Shown: positions 1-9,841 of the stretch, in pieces
Position numbering within the stretch: position 1 is the stretch's first letter
Layout: each line of letters begins with the position of its first letter
From: Bacteroidota bacterium
GTDB taxonomy: Bacteria; Bacteroidota; Bacteroidia; NS11-12g; UBA9320
Assembly: GCA_013359235.1 (NCBI GenBank)
Contig: JABWCE010000019.1
Location: 1 to 47,199 of the forward strand
Length of the DNA: 47,199 bases
Reading direction: 5' to 3'
Translations under genes and position numbers: made by a program
The notes under the pieces: generated by a model
Database searches by the model: none
Told to the model about the DNA's origin: nothing
What the model saw: only the letters and a program-made list of their open reading frames with translations

Positions 1-1209
1 AAAAGTGTTTGAGGGAGCAAAGAAAACAGTATCACGTGTACAACTGCGGCGGTACTCAAAAGTCTTTTTCTGAAAAAATGATTGTACCATGTCGGGGAGG
101 GCACCCATAGAGTAAACACTATCACCAAGATAAAAATAATTTTTTTGTAATCTGCATTTTGTACCAGCCGAATCAGGAGCGTGAATTACATGTAAGTAAC
201 TATGTTTTTTTTCAGGAATATATATTTTGCCATCGGGTGCCAATTGAAGTGTTTCATTAGCAGCATAATAAAAATTACTATCAATCAATACGAGTGATTT
301 AACTATTTCTTTCTGCTCCATTTTTTTTAAATCTAATTGAAACAAAAATTTTTTATCGTTTTTTTGGCTTAAAAAATATAAATATCTGCTTTTAGGTGAA
401 AACTCTGATCCCCAACCATAAAAGGGCAATTTAATAATATTTGTTACTTTGCCTGTTGAAGCATTAAAATCAGCTACAAATGAGATATCCGGATAACGAA
501 ATGTTGCGATTTTTGTACCATCAGGAGACAGTTTTAAGGGTGGTTGATAATTATTATAATAATTATTATATGATCTAATAATACCTGTTTTGCTCATTAC
601 AGGAGTTTTATTTATCCCATTTTTATCTACCAAATACGCGTATATAGTATCAGTTCTATTCTTATGAGTTACTATCCAGTATCCTTTTCTGTTTGCATGT
701 TTTACAGCTCCAAGATGTGTGAGTACAGGATAAATTAAATTGATATTATACCTTGAATTTATTATATCCCCCTTACCAGAACGGAGTTTTGTATCTATTA
801 CAGAATATGATAATCCAAATTTATTTATTTCGTCAAAAGGACCACTATTTGCAAAAACAAAATAAAGATTAGAACTGTCAGGATGTGGATGAGGAATAAA
901 AATAGCAGTTTGATAATTACCAAAAGTGCCCCTAATTGGCTTGTTAATAAATATATTTTGAGAGCTATCGAACACTGCAACCCCATCAGTGTAAAAAAGT
1001 AATCTCCCGTTTTTTGTACTTATAGTAGCTGTCCCTGCACTAATTATAGCTGAATATTGGAAAAGTTTTTCATTTTTAGGTTTACCAGTATTAAAGCTGA
1101 TATAGGCCAATTTACCGAAAATCCAATTATAACCTTCTCTTTGAGCAAAAGAAGAAGTGACTAAAAGAATAAAAAAAACTAAAAAGCAGGATTTCAATTT
1201 GTAATGCAT
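1..1209 (-). CDS. Secreted beta-propeller protein, N-terminal part (runs off left edge)
   Basis: The minus-strand frame from the ATG at 1209 stays open for 403 codons to base 1, so the C-terminus is missing. It starts with a clear signal peptide (MHYKLKSCFLVFFILLVTSSFAQ region; cleavage after A22). After it comes NWIFGKLAYISFNTGKP, then a GRLLFYTDG motif and a IPHPHPDSSNLYFVF strand, followed by repeated propeller strands such as LKLSPDGTKIATF and LQLAPDGKIYIP. This order is typical of large Bacteroidota surface proteins that begin with a WD40-like propeller and end in PKD and T9SS or gliding-motility sorting domains. The end of that design would lie outside the window, so the sorting domain is inferred, not seen. 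Cysteines appear near the edge (RRSCTRDTVFF), where such proteins usually pass into PKD domains. Exact ligand or function unknown. Confidence 0.8.
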   Translation of the reverse strand, partial: MHYKLKSCFLVFFILLVTSSFAQREGYNWIFGKLAYISFNTGKPKNEKLFQYSAIISAGTATISTKNGRLLFYTDGVAVFDSSQNIFINKPIRGTFGNYQTAIFIPHPHPDSSNLYFVFANSGPFDEINKFGLSYSVIDTKLRSGKGDIINSRYNINLIYPVLTHLGAVKHANRKGYWIVTHKNRTDTIYAYLVDKNGINKTPVMSKTGIIRSYNNYYNNYQPPLKLSPDGTKIATFRYPDISFVADFNASTGKVTNIIKLPFYGWGSEFSPKSRYLYFLSQKNDKKFLFQLDLKKMEQKEIVKSLVLIDSNFYYAANETLQLAPDGKIYIPEKKHSYLHVIHAPDSAGTKCRLQKNYFYLGDSVYSMGALPDMVQSFFQKKTFEYRRSCTRDTVFFAPSNTF

Positions 1210-1386
1210 AATTTTCTAAAATTTATTTATATCTTAAGTTTTTTTTACATTCAAATACAGACTTTTCAAGGATTTTACACAAAGCAAAATAAAAAGAATG
1301 ACATAAACAAACAGATATTCAATAATTTTATAACCCTTCTCAAAAAAACAAATTCACTATTTGAAAAATCTAAAAATAAATCTAAA

Positions 1387-4182
1387 TCAATGTGCTTCGA
1401 GCCAGTTTTTGCCGTAGCCTATTTCAACAACAACTGGTACTTTTAGTTTCAGGGCATTTTCCATTGAAGTTTTTATAATTGGTATAACATTTTCAAGTTC
1501 GCTTTTTGGAACATCAAAAAGTAATTCATCATGTACCTGAAGAATCATTTTTGAATCAAATTTCGATGAACTTAACCTATTAAAAACATCAATCATTGCT
1601 AATTTTATCATATCGGCTGCTGTTCCCTGTATTGGTGCATTTATAGCATTTCGCTCTGCAAAACCTGCAACTGTATGATTGCTGCTGTTTATATCTCTGA
1701 TGTAACGGCGGCGACCGCTCAATGTTTTAACAAACCCGAATTTTTTACAAAATGCAATTTGTTCGTCCATATATTTTTTAATGCCATTAAAATTTTCAAA
1801 ATAATTGTCAATTATTTGTTTGGCTTCTGTACGGCTAATTCCTACTCTTTGAGATAAACCGAATGATGAAATGCCGTAAATTATACCAAAATTTACTGTT
1901 TTGGCTTTTCGTCTCATTGCACTATCAACTTTTTCAACCGGAATATTCCATACTTTTGATGCTGTTGCTGTATGAATATCAATATTATTATTAAATGCTT
2001 CAATCATATTTTTATCTCCGCTAATTGATGCAATTATTCTAAGTTCTATTTGCGAGTAATCGGCACTTAACAATATATTATTGTTGTTTCGCGGAATAAA
2101 TGCTTTTCTTATTTCTTTACCCTTATCGGTCTTTATGGGTATATTTTGCAGGTTTGGATAATTGCTACTTAACCTTCCTGTGGCAGCTACTGCTTGATTA
2201 AATGAAGTGTGAACTCTTCCGGTTTGTTTATTTATCAAAAGTGGTAAGGCATCAACATAAGTTGATTTTAGTTTTTGAACTTCTCTAAAATCGAGCACTT
2301 TTAATGGAAGTGGGTGAATATTAGTTAAAGTCATAAGTATTTCTTCTCCGGTTTGATATTGCCCTGTTTTGGTTTTTTTGGCTTTGGGGTCAAGTTTTAG
2401 GTTGTCAAACAAAATTTCGCCAAGCTGTTTGGGGCTTGAAATATTAAATTTAACTCCTGCGAGATTGTAAATTTCTTTTTCAATATTATTCGCTTCGGCT
2501 TGTAGTGTAACTGATAGCTCGGACAAGGTATTAACATCAATTGCAACCCCTTCGCGTTCTATGCTTTCGAGTACAGGTACAAGGGGCATTTCAATATTGA
2601 ACAAAACACTTTCTGTTTCTTCTTTTTTTAATAAAGGCTTAAATATTTCGCTGAGTTGTAGTGTAATATCAGCATCTTCGCATGAGTATTCTTTTGCTTT
2701 TTCAAGCTCTACTTCTCTGAAGTTCAACTGGTCTTTGCCCTTTTTTCCAATTAGTTCGGTAATAGAAACCGGGGTGTAATTAAGGTATTTTTCAGATAAA
2801 AAATCCATGCCATGTTTTTGGTCGGGCTCAAGCAGATAGTGGGCAAGCATAGTATCAAAAAGTTTTCCTTTAAGCGTTATTCCATAGTTTTTAAGTATAG
2901 CGAGGTCGTATTTTATATTTTGCCCAATTTTTTCGATGTTTTCATTTTCGAAAAATGGTTTTAGTTTATTTAACTTTTCTATGCTTAAATTTTTATTTTC
3001 ATTAAATGGCAAATACCAAGCAGTGCCAGGAATAAATGCTATTGATAAGCCTACTATTTCGGCTGATAATACATTAAGTCCCGTAGTTTCTGTATCAAAA
3101 CAAAAACTCTTATTTTTTTTAAATTCATTCAGTAGATTATTAAAATCTTGGTCATTTTTAACAAGTATATAATGATGTTTTACATTACTTATATTATGGC
3201 TTTGCACTGTTTCTGTCGCATTGTTTTCAGCATTATTTTCGATAGTATTATTACCAAATAAATCTGTTTGATAGCTTGTGGGCAATTTAATTTCGGTAAC
3301 GGATACTAAATTACTTCCAAGCACACGATTAGCAAGAGTTTTAAACTCAAGTTCGGCAAATATTTTTTTAATTTTTTCAAAATCCGGTTCGTTTATTTCC
3401 AGAGAATTTTCATCAAATTCAATAGGTACATTTGTATTTATGGTTGCCAAATTTTTTGAAAGTAAAGCTTGTTCCGAAAATTTAATGATATTTTCTTGCA
3501 GTTTTCCTTTTAGCATATCGGTGTTTTTAAGCAAGTTTTCAATTGTACCAAACTGCTGAATTAGTTTTTTTGCAGTTACCTCACCTATGCCGGGCACTCC
3601 GGGAATATTATCTGAGGCATCGCCCCATAGCCCTAAGATTTCTATTACTTTTTCTACACTGTCAATCTCCCATTTTTTTAAAATTTCATTAACTCCTAAA
3701 ATTTCAAAAGCATTACCCATACGTGGAGGTTTATAAATAAAAATATCTTTTTCTACAAGTTGCCCAAAATCCTTATCTGGTGTCATAAGGTATGTTTCAA
3801 AACCTCTTTTTGAAGCCATTTTGGCAAGTGTACCCAATACATCGTCAGCTTCGTATCCGTCTATGTTAAACATTGGAATATTAAAAGCCTCGATAATTTT
3901 AAAAATATAAGGAATATTGCTTTTCAAATCTTCGGGCATTGCTTCGCGATGAGCTTTGTATTTTTCATAAATAATATGCCTTTCGGTAGGTACTCCCGTA
4001 TCGAAGCTAATGCCTAAATGTGTTGGTTTTTCTTTTTTTAAAACATCAAGTAACGTATTTGTAAAACCAAATGCTGCCGATGTGTTAAAACCATTACTTG
4101 TAATACGTGGATTTTGATTAAAAGCAAAATAAGCCCTGTAAATTAGAGCCATTCCGTCTAACAGAAACAACTTTTTCTTCAT
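1387..4182 (-). CDS. polA: DNA polymerase I
   Basis: Replicative repair polymerase that fills gaps and removes Okazaki RNA primers. The 931-aa protein has the full three-part layout: an N-terminal 5'-3' exonuclease (about residues 1-290, with the GYEADDVLGTLA motif and an HhH at NIPGVPGIGEVTAKKL), a 3'-5' proofreading exonuclease (D363 and E365 in FDTETTGLN) and the A-family polymerase (SADYSQIELR, RRKAKTVNFGIIYG, and QVHDELLFD with D885). Both exonuclease and polymerase catalytic residues are present, so proofreading is probably active, unlike Taq. The O-helix position is Phe (VNFGIIYG), the usual dNTP-discriminating residue. Length is normal for Bacteroidota PolA. It is transcribed toward the propeller gene and separated from it by 177 bp of AT-rich DNA. 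Confidence 0.98.
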   Translation of the reverse strand: MKKKLFLLDGMALIYRAYFAFNQNPRITSNGFNTSAAFGFTNTLLDVLKKEKPTHLGISFDTGVPTERHIIYEKYKAHREAMPEDLKSNIPYIFKIIEAFNIPMFNIDGYEADDVLGTLAKMASKRGFETYLMTPDKDFGQLVEKDIFIYKPPRMGNAFEILGVNEILKKWEIDSVEKVIEILGLWGDASDNIPGVPGIGEVTAKKLIQQFGTIENLLKNTDMLKGKLQENIIKFSEQALLSKNLATINTNVPIEFDENSLEINEPDFEKIKKIFAELEFKTLANRVLGSNLVSVTEIKLPTSYQTDLFGNNTIENNAENNATETVQSHNISNVKHHYILVKNDQDFNNLLNEFKKNKSFCFDTETTGLNVLSAEIVGLSIAFIPGTAWYLPFNENKNLSIEKLNKLKPFFENENIEKIGQNIKYDLAILKNYGITLKGKLFDTMLAHYLLEPDQKHGMDFLSEKYLNYTPVSITELIGKKGKDQLNFREVELEKAKEYSCEDADITLQLSEIFKPLLKKEETESVLFNIEMPLVPVLESIEREGVAIDVNTLSELSVTLQAEANNIEKEIYNLAGVKFNISSPKQLGEILFDNLKLDPKAKKTKTGQYQTGEEILMTLTNIHPLPLKVLDFREVQKLKSTYVDALPLLINKQTGRVHTSFNQAVAATGRLSSNYPNLQNIPIKTDKGKEIRKAFIPRNNNNILLSADYSQIELRIIASISGDKNMIEAFNNNIDIHTATASKVWNIPVEKVDSAMRRKAKTVNFGIIYGISSFGLSQRVGISRTEAKQIIDNYFENFNGIKKYMDEQIAFCKKFGFVKTLSGRRRYIRDINSSNHTVAGFAERNAINAPIQGTAADMIKLAMIDVFNRLSSSKFDSKMILQVHDELLFDVPKSELENVIPIIKTSMENALKLKVPVVVEIGYGKNWLEAH

Positions 4183-4328
4183 AATTATAAGTATGTAAAA
4201 GTATTATTAAATAACCATAAAAAATATACAATGTTTCTAATTTAAAAATTTCATAAAAATTAAAAAATCAAACAAACCCTTTGTAAACAATGTTAAGTAA
4301 AATATAAAGCTATTTTCGCATAATTTTT

Positions 4329-5339
4329 ATGATAGAAACAGATATTTTGATAATAGGAGCAGGACCTGCAGGTTTGTTTGCAATTTTTCAGGCGGGTAAT
4401 ATTAATCTCAGATGTAGTGTTATAGACTCATTACCGCAGCCCGGTGGGCAATTGGCAGAAATTTATCCTAAAAAACCAATATACGATATACCGGGATTTC
4501 CCGAAATTAAAGCTGGCGATTTGATAAAAAACCTTTTAAAACAATCAGAACCTTTTAAGCCACATTTTACTCTTGGCGAACGTGCCGAAACTCTTGAAAA
4601 AACAGATGACAACAAATGGCTTGTAACAACAAACAAAGGCACTGTTCATAAGTCGTCGGTAATAGTGATTGCAGGAGGTTTGGGATGTTTTGAACCCAAA
4701 AAACCCAATTTGGAAAATTTACAAGATTATGAAAACAAAGGCATAGATTACATTGTGAAAGAGCCTGAAAAATACAAAAACAAAGATATAATTATAGCGG
4801 GTGGTGGAGATTCGGCATTGGATTGGACAATTGAACTCAGTAAAATTGCAAAATCTGTTTGCCTTGTTCATCGCAGGCCTGTTTTCAGAGCCAGCGATTC
4901 ATCGGTTAGTACCGCTTTTGAAATGCAAGATAAAGGTGTTATTGAAATATTTATAAATTCGGAAATAACAAAACTTGAAGGGACAAAATGCTTAGAGAGA
5001 GTAGAAATTACAAGTCACGAACCAGAATGTAAAATTTTAAAACATACCGATTACTTTATTCCTTTGTTTGGCTTATCACCAAAATTGGGTCCGGTAAAAA
5101 ATTGGGGGCTTAATTTTACAAAAGATTTGATAATTGTAAACCCCGAAGACATGAGTACAAATATTCAAGGAATATACTCAATTGGCGATATCAGTCATTA
5201 CCCATCAAAGCTAAGATTAATACTCTCGGGTTTTTATGAAGCAACAATCATGGCACATTCAGCCTATAAATACATTTATCCCGAAAAAAAATTATCAGTA
5301 AGCTATTCTACGGTAAAAGGAATAAAACCTTTGAATTAA
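4329..5339 (+). CDS. Ferredoxin/flavodoxin--NADP+ reductase (TrxR-like, type 2)
   Basis: FAD enzyme that moves electrons between NADPH and ferredoxin or flavodoxin in the cytoplasm. The 336-aa protein opens with the FAD-binding GAGPAG motif (residues 10-15), followed by [11 protein letters not shown] and YDIPGFPEI, which characterise the YumC/ferredoxin-NADP reductase group. The NADPH domain carries [10 protein letters not shown] and a VHRR motif (arginines for the 2'-phosphate of NADPH). There is no CxxC redox pair, which separates it from true thioredoxin reductase. The C-terminus contains the [11 protein letters not shown]-contact motif. It stands alone on the plus strand. Its stop codon overlaps the stop of convergent proS by 4 bases (5336-5339), leaving no room for a terminator between them. 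Confidence 0.93.
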   Translation: MIETDILIIGAGPAGLFAIFQAGNINLRCSVIDSLPQPGGQLAEIYPKKPIYDIPGFPEIKAGDLIKNLLKQSEPFKPHFTLGERAETLEKTDDNKWLVTTNKGTVHKSSVIVIAGGLGCFEPKKPNLENLQDYENKGIDYIVKEPEKYKNKDIIIAGGGDSALDWTIELSKIAKSVCLVHRRPVFRASDSSVSTAFEMQDKGVIEIFINSEITKLEGTKCLERVEITSHEPECKILKHTDYFIPLFGLSPKLGPVKNWGLNFTKDLIIVNPEDMSTNIQGIYSIGDISHYPSKLRLILSGFYEATIMAHSAYKYIYPEKKLSVSYSTVKGIKPLN

Positions 5340-6811
5340 TACGCTTTTGCAAACAAAACCCTTTGTTTACTTGGTTTATTGCTAAATATACAAGTTCCTT
5401 TTTCGGTAATATTATCAAGAGGAATACATCTAATAGTGGCTTTGGTTTTATCTTTAATTTTTTCTTCGGATTCGTTTGTTCCATCCCAGTGGGCAAAGGC
5501 AAATCCACCTTTATCAATAACATTTTCAAAATCTTGCCATGTATCAGTTTTATAAATATTTTTTTGCTGAAAATCTTTTGCCTTGTTGTATATGTTAATT
5601 TGTATTTCGGCTAAAAGTTTTTTTACTGTATTTACAATGCTATAGGTTGATACACTAATTTTCTCTTTTGTATCGCGGCGGACAATTTCTGCGGTATTGT
5701 TTTGCATATCTCTTGGACCAATAACTATTCTCAGCGGAACGCCTTTTAGCTCGTATTCGGCAAATTTCCATCCGCTGCGTTGTGTATCGCGATCGTCATA
5801 TTTTACCGAAATATTTTCATCTTTCAATTTTTCAACAATTGTTGAAACATGTTGCGAAACAGTTTTAAGTTCTTCCTCGCCTTTGTAAATGGGGACAATT
5901 ACAACTTGTATAGGTGCAAGTTTTGGTGGCAAAATCAAACCATCATCGTCAGAGTGAGCCATTACCAAAGCTCCCATAAGCCTTGTACTCACACCCCAGC
6001 TTGTAGCCCAAACGTATTCGTTCACTCCTTCTTTTGAGGCAAATTTCACATCAAAAGCCTTGGCAAAATTTTGACCCAGAAAATGCGAAGTACCCATTTG
6101 CAAAGCTTTTCCGTCTTGCATCATACCTTCTATACAATATGTTTCTTCGGCTCCTGCAAATCTTTCAGAAGCTGTTTTTATCCCTTTTATAACCGGTATA
6201 GCAAGGTATTTTTCAGCAAACTCGGCATACACTTCAAGCATTTTCTCGGTTTCTTCAATAGCTTCTTGTCTTGTAGAGTGGGCAGTATGTCCTTCTTGCC
6301 ATAAAAATTCGGTTGTTCTTAAAAAAAGTCGGGTTCTCATTTCCCATCTAACCACATTTGCCCATTGGTTTATCAATATTGGCAGGTCACGATAACTCTG
6401 TATCCATTTTTTGTAAGTGTTCCAAATAATAGCTTCTGATGTAGGTCTTACTATAAGTTCTTCTTCAAGTTTTGCTGATGGGTCGGTTATAAGTTTTCCA
6501 ATATTTTCCGGGTCAGATTTTAAACGGTAATGTGTAACTACTGCACATTCTTTTGCAAAACCTTCAGCATTTTTTTCTTCGGCTTCAAACAAACTTTTGG
6601 GAACAAAAAGAGGAAAATAAGCATTACTGTGTCCAGTTTCTTTAAACATTTTATCCAATTGTTGCTGCATTTTTTCCCATATAGCATACCCGTAGGGTTT
6701 AATTACCATGCAGCCTCTTACATCTGAATGTTCAGCCAAATCAGCATTTACAACAATATTATTGTACCACTTTGAATAATCTTCACTTCTTTTTATTTTT
6801 TCAAATGCCAT
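5336..6811 (-). CDS. proS: Prolyl-tRNA synthetase (short archaeal/eukaryotic type)
   Basis: Charges tRNA-Pro with proline. The 491-aa protein lacks the large inserted editing (INS) domain of the E. coli-type enzyme and ends in a C-terminal Tyr (RVLFAKAY), both features of the type-3 ProS common in Bacteroidota. Class II signature regions are visible: the motif 2 region around [20 protein letters not shown], and [20 protein letters not shown] for motif 3. The C-terminal domain retains a Cys pair (IRCIP, GTCIF), a possible remnant of the zinc site. The start is the ATG at 6811. A TAACTTTG box on the minus strand at 6860-6853 fits the Bacteroidota -7 element for this gene. Confidence 0.97.
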   Translation of the reverse strand: MAFEKIKRSEDYSKWYNNIVVNADLAEHSDVRGCMVIKPYGYAIWEKMQQQLDKMFKETGHSNAYFPLFVPKSLFEAEEKNAEGFAKECAVVTHYRLKSDPENIGKLITDPSAKLEEELIVRPTSEAIIWNTYKKWIQSYRDLPILINQWANVVRWEMRTRLFLRTTEFLWQEGHTAHSTRQEAIEETEKMLEVYAEFAEKYLAIPVIKGIKTASERFAGAEETYCIEGMMQDGKALQMGTSHFLGQNFAKAFDVKFASKEGVNEYVWATSWGVSTRLMGALVMAHSDDDGLILPPKLAPIQVVIVPIYKGEEELKTVSQHVSTIVEKLKDENISVKYDDRDTQRSGWKFAEYELKGVPLRIVIGPRDMQNNTAEIVRRDTKEKISVSTYSIVNTVKKLLAEIQINIYNKAKDFQQKNIYKTDTWQDFENVIDKGGFAFAHWDGTNESEEKIKDKTKATIRCIPLDNITEKGTCIFSNKPSKQRVLFAKAY

Positions 6812-6852
6812 TTATTTTTTATTTTTGGAATAAATATTGTTAAATTTTAATG

Positions 6853-6860
6853 CAAAGTTA
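6853..6860 (-). promoter_or_regulatory. Candidate -7 promoter box of proS
   Basis: The minus strand reads TAACTTTG here, an exact match to the Bacteroidota -7 consensus TAnnTTTG, about 42 bases upstream of the proS ATG. I see no good TTTG at the -33 position, so it is only half supported. Confidence 0.4.
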
Positions 6861-6889
6861 GAATTATTGATTCATTAAATATTTAAGTT

Positions 6890-8287
6890 ATGAAATCTAT
6901 ATTAAAAATTTTTATATTAATAATTGTTTTAAGTTCGTGTAATTCCTTAAAACTATCTTCAAATTCGGGAGTTTATGACGAAGTGTATTCATCTGCTAAA
7001 GAAGATGAAAAATTCTATAAAGAAAAAAAAGAAAGTAATGATGAGATTGCTAAAAATGAAAACTACAATTCTTATAAAAAATATAAAGAAACAGAAAGCG
7101 ATAGCCGCAATGATAGGGAATATCCTGATACTTTTATTGATGAAGACAATGTAAGAAGTTACGACAATTATTATTACGATGATGACAATGATTTTTCTTA
7201 TGGTCGCTCTTTTAAAAGATTTAGATACAGTGATGGATACCGTGACGGTTATTATGATGGATTGTATGATAATAACTACAACTATTACTCGGATTATTAC
7301 TATTTCAACGACCCATACTGGGCTTGGTACCGCCCACAAAGAACCGGATTTTGGATTGGTTATAACAGTTGGCATGGCTTGAGCATGGGTTACAATTATT
7401 ATTACCCATCATGGGGTTGGCGAACAAGTTATTATCCATGTTACAACACTGTCTATTACGATCCTTGGTTTGGTTATTATTCAAACTCTTACGGGTACTA
7501 TTCAAATATGTACTATGGAAATTACGGTTATTACTATCCCTACGGATACGGTTTAGGACATGGTCACCACAATCATCATGGTTATTACAACTACAATCCA
7601 TGGCACAGAAACATTTATGTTTACAATCACAACAGTGGTTATTACCATTCAAAACCTAATAAAGGTTCAATGTACGGACCACGAGAAACTATAGGAAGCA
7701 ATTCACCTTCAAAAAATAGAAAAGACCAAATTTCGCCAAGAAGCAGAGGAGGTATGATTAGTAAAAACGAAGATAATGGTGGTCAAATTTATGACCCTAA
7801 AAAAGATAATCGTGGGGGTATGGTTGGAAACAATGAAAATCAAAATAACAAAAATTGGCGAAATAGAGATAACAATGCTTCAAAAAGCTACGAACAGCCT
7901 AATAAAGATACAAAAACATATAGAAATACAGAACCCGAAAATAACAAGTACAACAGAGATTATAATAAAGGGAACAAAGATATTGCTCCGGGTAATGACG
8001 ACAATAATTCTGATAATAACAAAAGCAGGGGACGCAGAAGGTTTTTCAGAGATTATGATGATACAAAATCAAACGAAAATTACAACAACCAAAATAACAG
8101 GTACGAAAAACCCAGAGAAAACAAACCCGAAAAGAAAAATTATGAACCTCGTAATTATAATAGGGAAGCACCGGGCGGCAATACACCCCGCTCGTATAAT
8201 GCGCCATCTGAAAACAGAAACAGAAATCAATCATCACCGGGCAACAATTCGCCCGAAAGATCTGGCAGAAGAGGCAGATCAAATTAA
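6890..8287 (+). CDS. Tyr/Gly/Asn-rich low-complexity lipoprotein
   Basis: A 465-aa predicted lipoprotein with no enzyme motif I recognise. The signal ends in a lipobox (IVLSSC, lipidated Cys17). After a charged linker of about 70 residues comes a strongly aromatic stretch (about residues 95-245) of Tyr, Gly, Trp, Asn and His, with short runs such as GYYSNMYYGNYGYYYPYGYG and GHGHHNHHGYYNYN. The last 200 residues are Asn/Arg/Gly/Pro-rich and lack hydrophobic core positions, so they are probably disordered. Genes like this sit between proS and an OmpP1/FadL porin in other Bacteroidota and have been misnamed after vitellogenin because of composition. The next gene begins 31 bp downstream, so the two are probably co-transcribed. 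A role in surface adhesion or barrel support is only a guess. Confidence 0.8.
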   Translation: MKSILKIFILIIVLSSCNSLKLSSNSGVYDEVYSSAKEDEKFYKEKKESNDEIAKNENYNSYKKYKETESDSRNDREYPDTFIDEDNVRSYDNYYYDDDNDFSYGRSFKRFRYSDGYRDGYYDGLYDNNYNYYSDYYYFNDPYWAWYRPQRTGFWIGYNSWHGLSMGYNYYYPSWGWRTSYYPCYNTVYYDPWFGYYSNSYGYYSNMYYGNYGYYYPYGYGLGHGHHNHHGYYNYNPWHRNIYVYNHNSGYYHSKPNKGSMYGPRETIGSNSPSKNRKDQISPRSRGGMISKNEDNGGQIYDPKKDNRGGMVGNNENQNNKNWRNRDNNASKSYEQPNKDTKTYRNTEPENNKYNRDYNKGNKDIAPGNDDNNSDNNKSRGRRRFFRDYDDTKSNENYNNQNNRYEKPRENKPEKKNYEPRNYNREAPGGNTPRSYNAPSENRNRNQSSPGNNSPERSGRRGRSN

Positions 8288-8318
8288 ATATTTTTTATAA
8301 AAATTTAAAGAAAATAAA

Positions 8319-9812
8319 ATGAAAAAAATTGCAATTACAATTCTAATGGCAGGATTAAGTTACGCTCATGCCCAAAATGATATTGATGCTTTGAGATATT
8401 CAAAAGATATGTTTGGAGGTACTGGTCGTTCAGCAGGAATTGCCAGTGCTGTAGGGGCTTTGGGTGCCGAAATTTCATCTGTAAACGTGAATCCGGCAAG
8501 TATAGGAATGTTTAAAAAAGACGAAATGAGTTTTTCATTTGGGATGAATAATTTTAGCAATTTATCTGAATATTTGGGTAACAAAACAAAAGAAAACAAA
8601 TTTAGCCTTGTTTTACCAAATATTGGTTTGGTTTTTTGTAATAATAACTCCAATAAATCTTCCAAAGGTTGGAGTAGTACTGTTATTTCATTGGGTTTTT
8701 CACGTGTTGCTGATTTTAATAAGTATATTACCTTTTCGGGCATAAACACTCAAACCAGCTTAATGGATTATTTTGCCGAAAGAGCCAATGGTTACTCAAT
8801 AAAAGATATTAGAGCGACTGATGACGATTTTGACAACGGTTTTGCATCAAAAACCACAATGGCATGGGAGGCTTACCTGTTCGATTCGGTAGCAAACAAG
8901 ACCTATACAGCACATGCAAGTCCTGTTTTTCACGATATTTTTCAAAAAATTTCAATTCAACAATCGGGAAGGATGTACGATGCAAGTTTTACCCTTACTA
9001 AAGGATACAATAATAATTTTTTTGCCGGTGCCTCACTTATATACACTGATGTAAAGTTTGAAGAATCAAAAGCTCATTCAGAAGTAAATGATATAAAAGA
9101 TACATCTAATTTTGCTATGGACAATTTTACATATTCCGATAAACTCTATACAAGTGGTGGAGGTATTTCTGTAAGATTAGGCATATTGCAGAAAATAGGT
9201 GATAATTTTAGGATAGGGGCAAGTTTTCAGTCGCCACAGGTTTTAAATTTAAAAGATGAATATTCATTTGGTATAAATTCTACTCTTAGAAATGGAGATT
9301 CGTACAATTTTTCAAGCAAATCCGGTAATTTTGATTACTCTGTAATTACACCATACAAGTTTACTTTGAGTGCAACAGCAGTTTCAGCAAAAACAGGTTT
9401 TATTAGTGCTGATGTTGAATTTAAAGATTATTCAATAATGAGGTTAAAAAGTTCTCAAATCAATAATGCAATGGAAATAGCTAATGACGAAATAAGAGAT
9501 AAGTACAAAAATGTAATAAATTACAGACTTGGGGGCGAACTAATTTTTAATTCTTATAGGCTTAGAGGGGGCTATGCCAGATACGCTTCTCCATTTGTTG
9601 ACAAGAGCATTGAAAATCAAAATACAGATTTTATTTCAGGAGGTTTTGGTATTAAAGAAAAAGAATGGAGTTTTGATTTGGGAATGATTAGAGCTATTGG
9701 AAAAGAAATATACCAACCTTATGTTTTGAACGATAAAAACCGCCAGCAAGCTGTTTCTATCAATAAGTTTAATGCAAGTAATTTTATAGTAACTTTTGTC
9801 AGAAAGTTTTAA
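8319..9812 (+). CDS. OmpP1/FadL-type outer-membrane transport protein
   Basis: Predicted outer-membrane beta-barrel of the FadL/TodX group, which passes hydrophobic molecules such as fatty acids across the outer membrane. The 497-aa protein has a signal peptide (MKKIAITILMAGLSYAHAQ). After it comes the N-terminal hatch region typical of the group, with GGTGRSAGIASAVGALGAEI and the NPASIGMF motif (the FadL NPA signature). The remainder alternates beta-strand and loop segments and ends in an aromatic residue (NFIVTFVRKF), as barrel substrates of BamA do. The substrate cannot be read from sequence. It follows the Tyr-rich lipoprotein by 31 bp, which suggests they work together or at least share a transcript. 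Confidence 0.88.
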   Translation: MKKIAITILMAGLSYAHAQNDIDALRYSKDMFGGTGRSAGIASAVGALGAEISSVNVNPASIGMFKKDEMSFSFGMNNFSNLSEYLGNKTKENKFSLVLPNIGLVFCNNNSNKSSKGWSSTVISLGFSRVADFNKYITFSGINTQTSLMDYFAERANGYSIKDIRATDDDFDNGFASKTTMAWEAYLFDSVANKTYTAHASPVFHDIFQKISIQQSGRMYDASFTLTKGYNNNFFAGASLIYTDVKFEESKAHSEVNDIKDTSNFAMDNFTYSDKLYTSGGGISVRLGILQKIGDNFRIGASFQSPQVLNLKDEYSFGINSTLRNGDSYNFSSKSGNFDYSVITPYKFTLSATAVSAKTGFISADVEFKDYSIMRLKSSQINNAMEIANDEIRDKYKNVINYRLGGELIFNSYRLRGGYARYASPFVDKSIENQNTDFISGGFGIKEKEWSFDLGMIRAIGKEIYQPYVLNDKNRQQAVSINKFNASNFIVTFVRKF

Positions 9813-9841
9813 TCCCCTTGATTAAGTGTTTTCAATTTATT

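Noticed and set aside
1204-1446. Plus-strand frame of 80 codons between the propeller gene and polA
   Set aside because: Overlaps the polA 3' end and the start of the minus-strand propeller gene; composition is AT-rich intergenic DNA with no domain pattern.
4329-5339. Thioredoxin reductase
   Set aside because: No CxxC active site between the FAD and NADPH domains; the N-terminal motif fits ferredoxin-NADP reductase.
6989-7652. Long antisense frames within the Tyr-rich lipoprotein gene
   Set aside because: They arise from the repetitive TAT/AAT/GGT codons of the real gene; residues are runs of Ile/Val or Cys/His/Asn with no signal or domain.
7776-8300. Plus-strand frame in +1 to the lipoprotein gene (174 codons)
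   Set aside because: Shadow of the low-complexity Asn/Arg part of the real gene, made of Ile/Lys/Thr runs; no independent start context.
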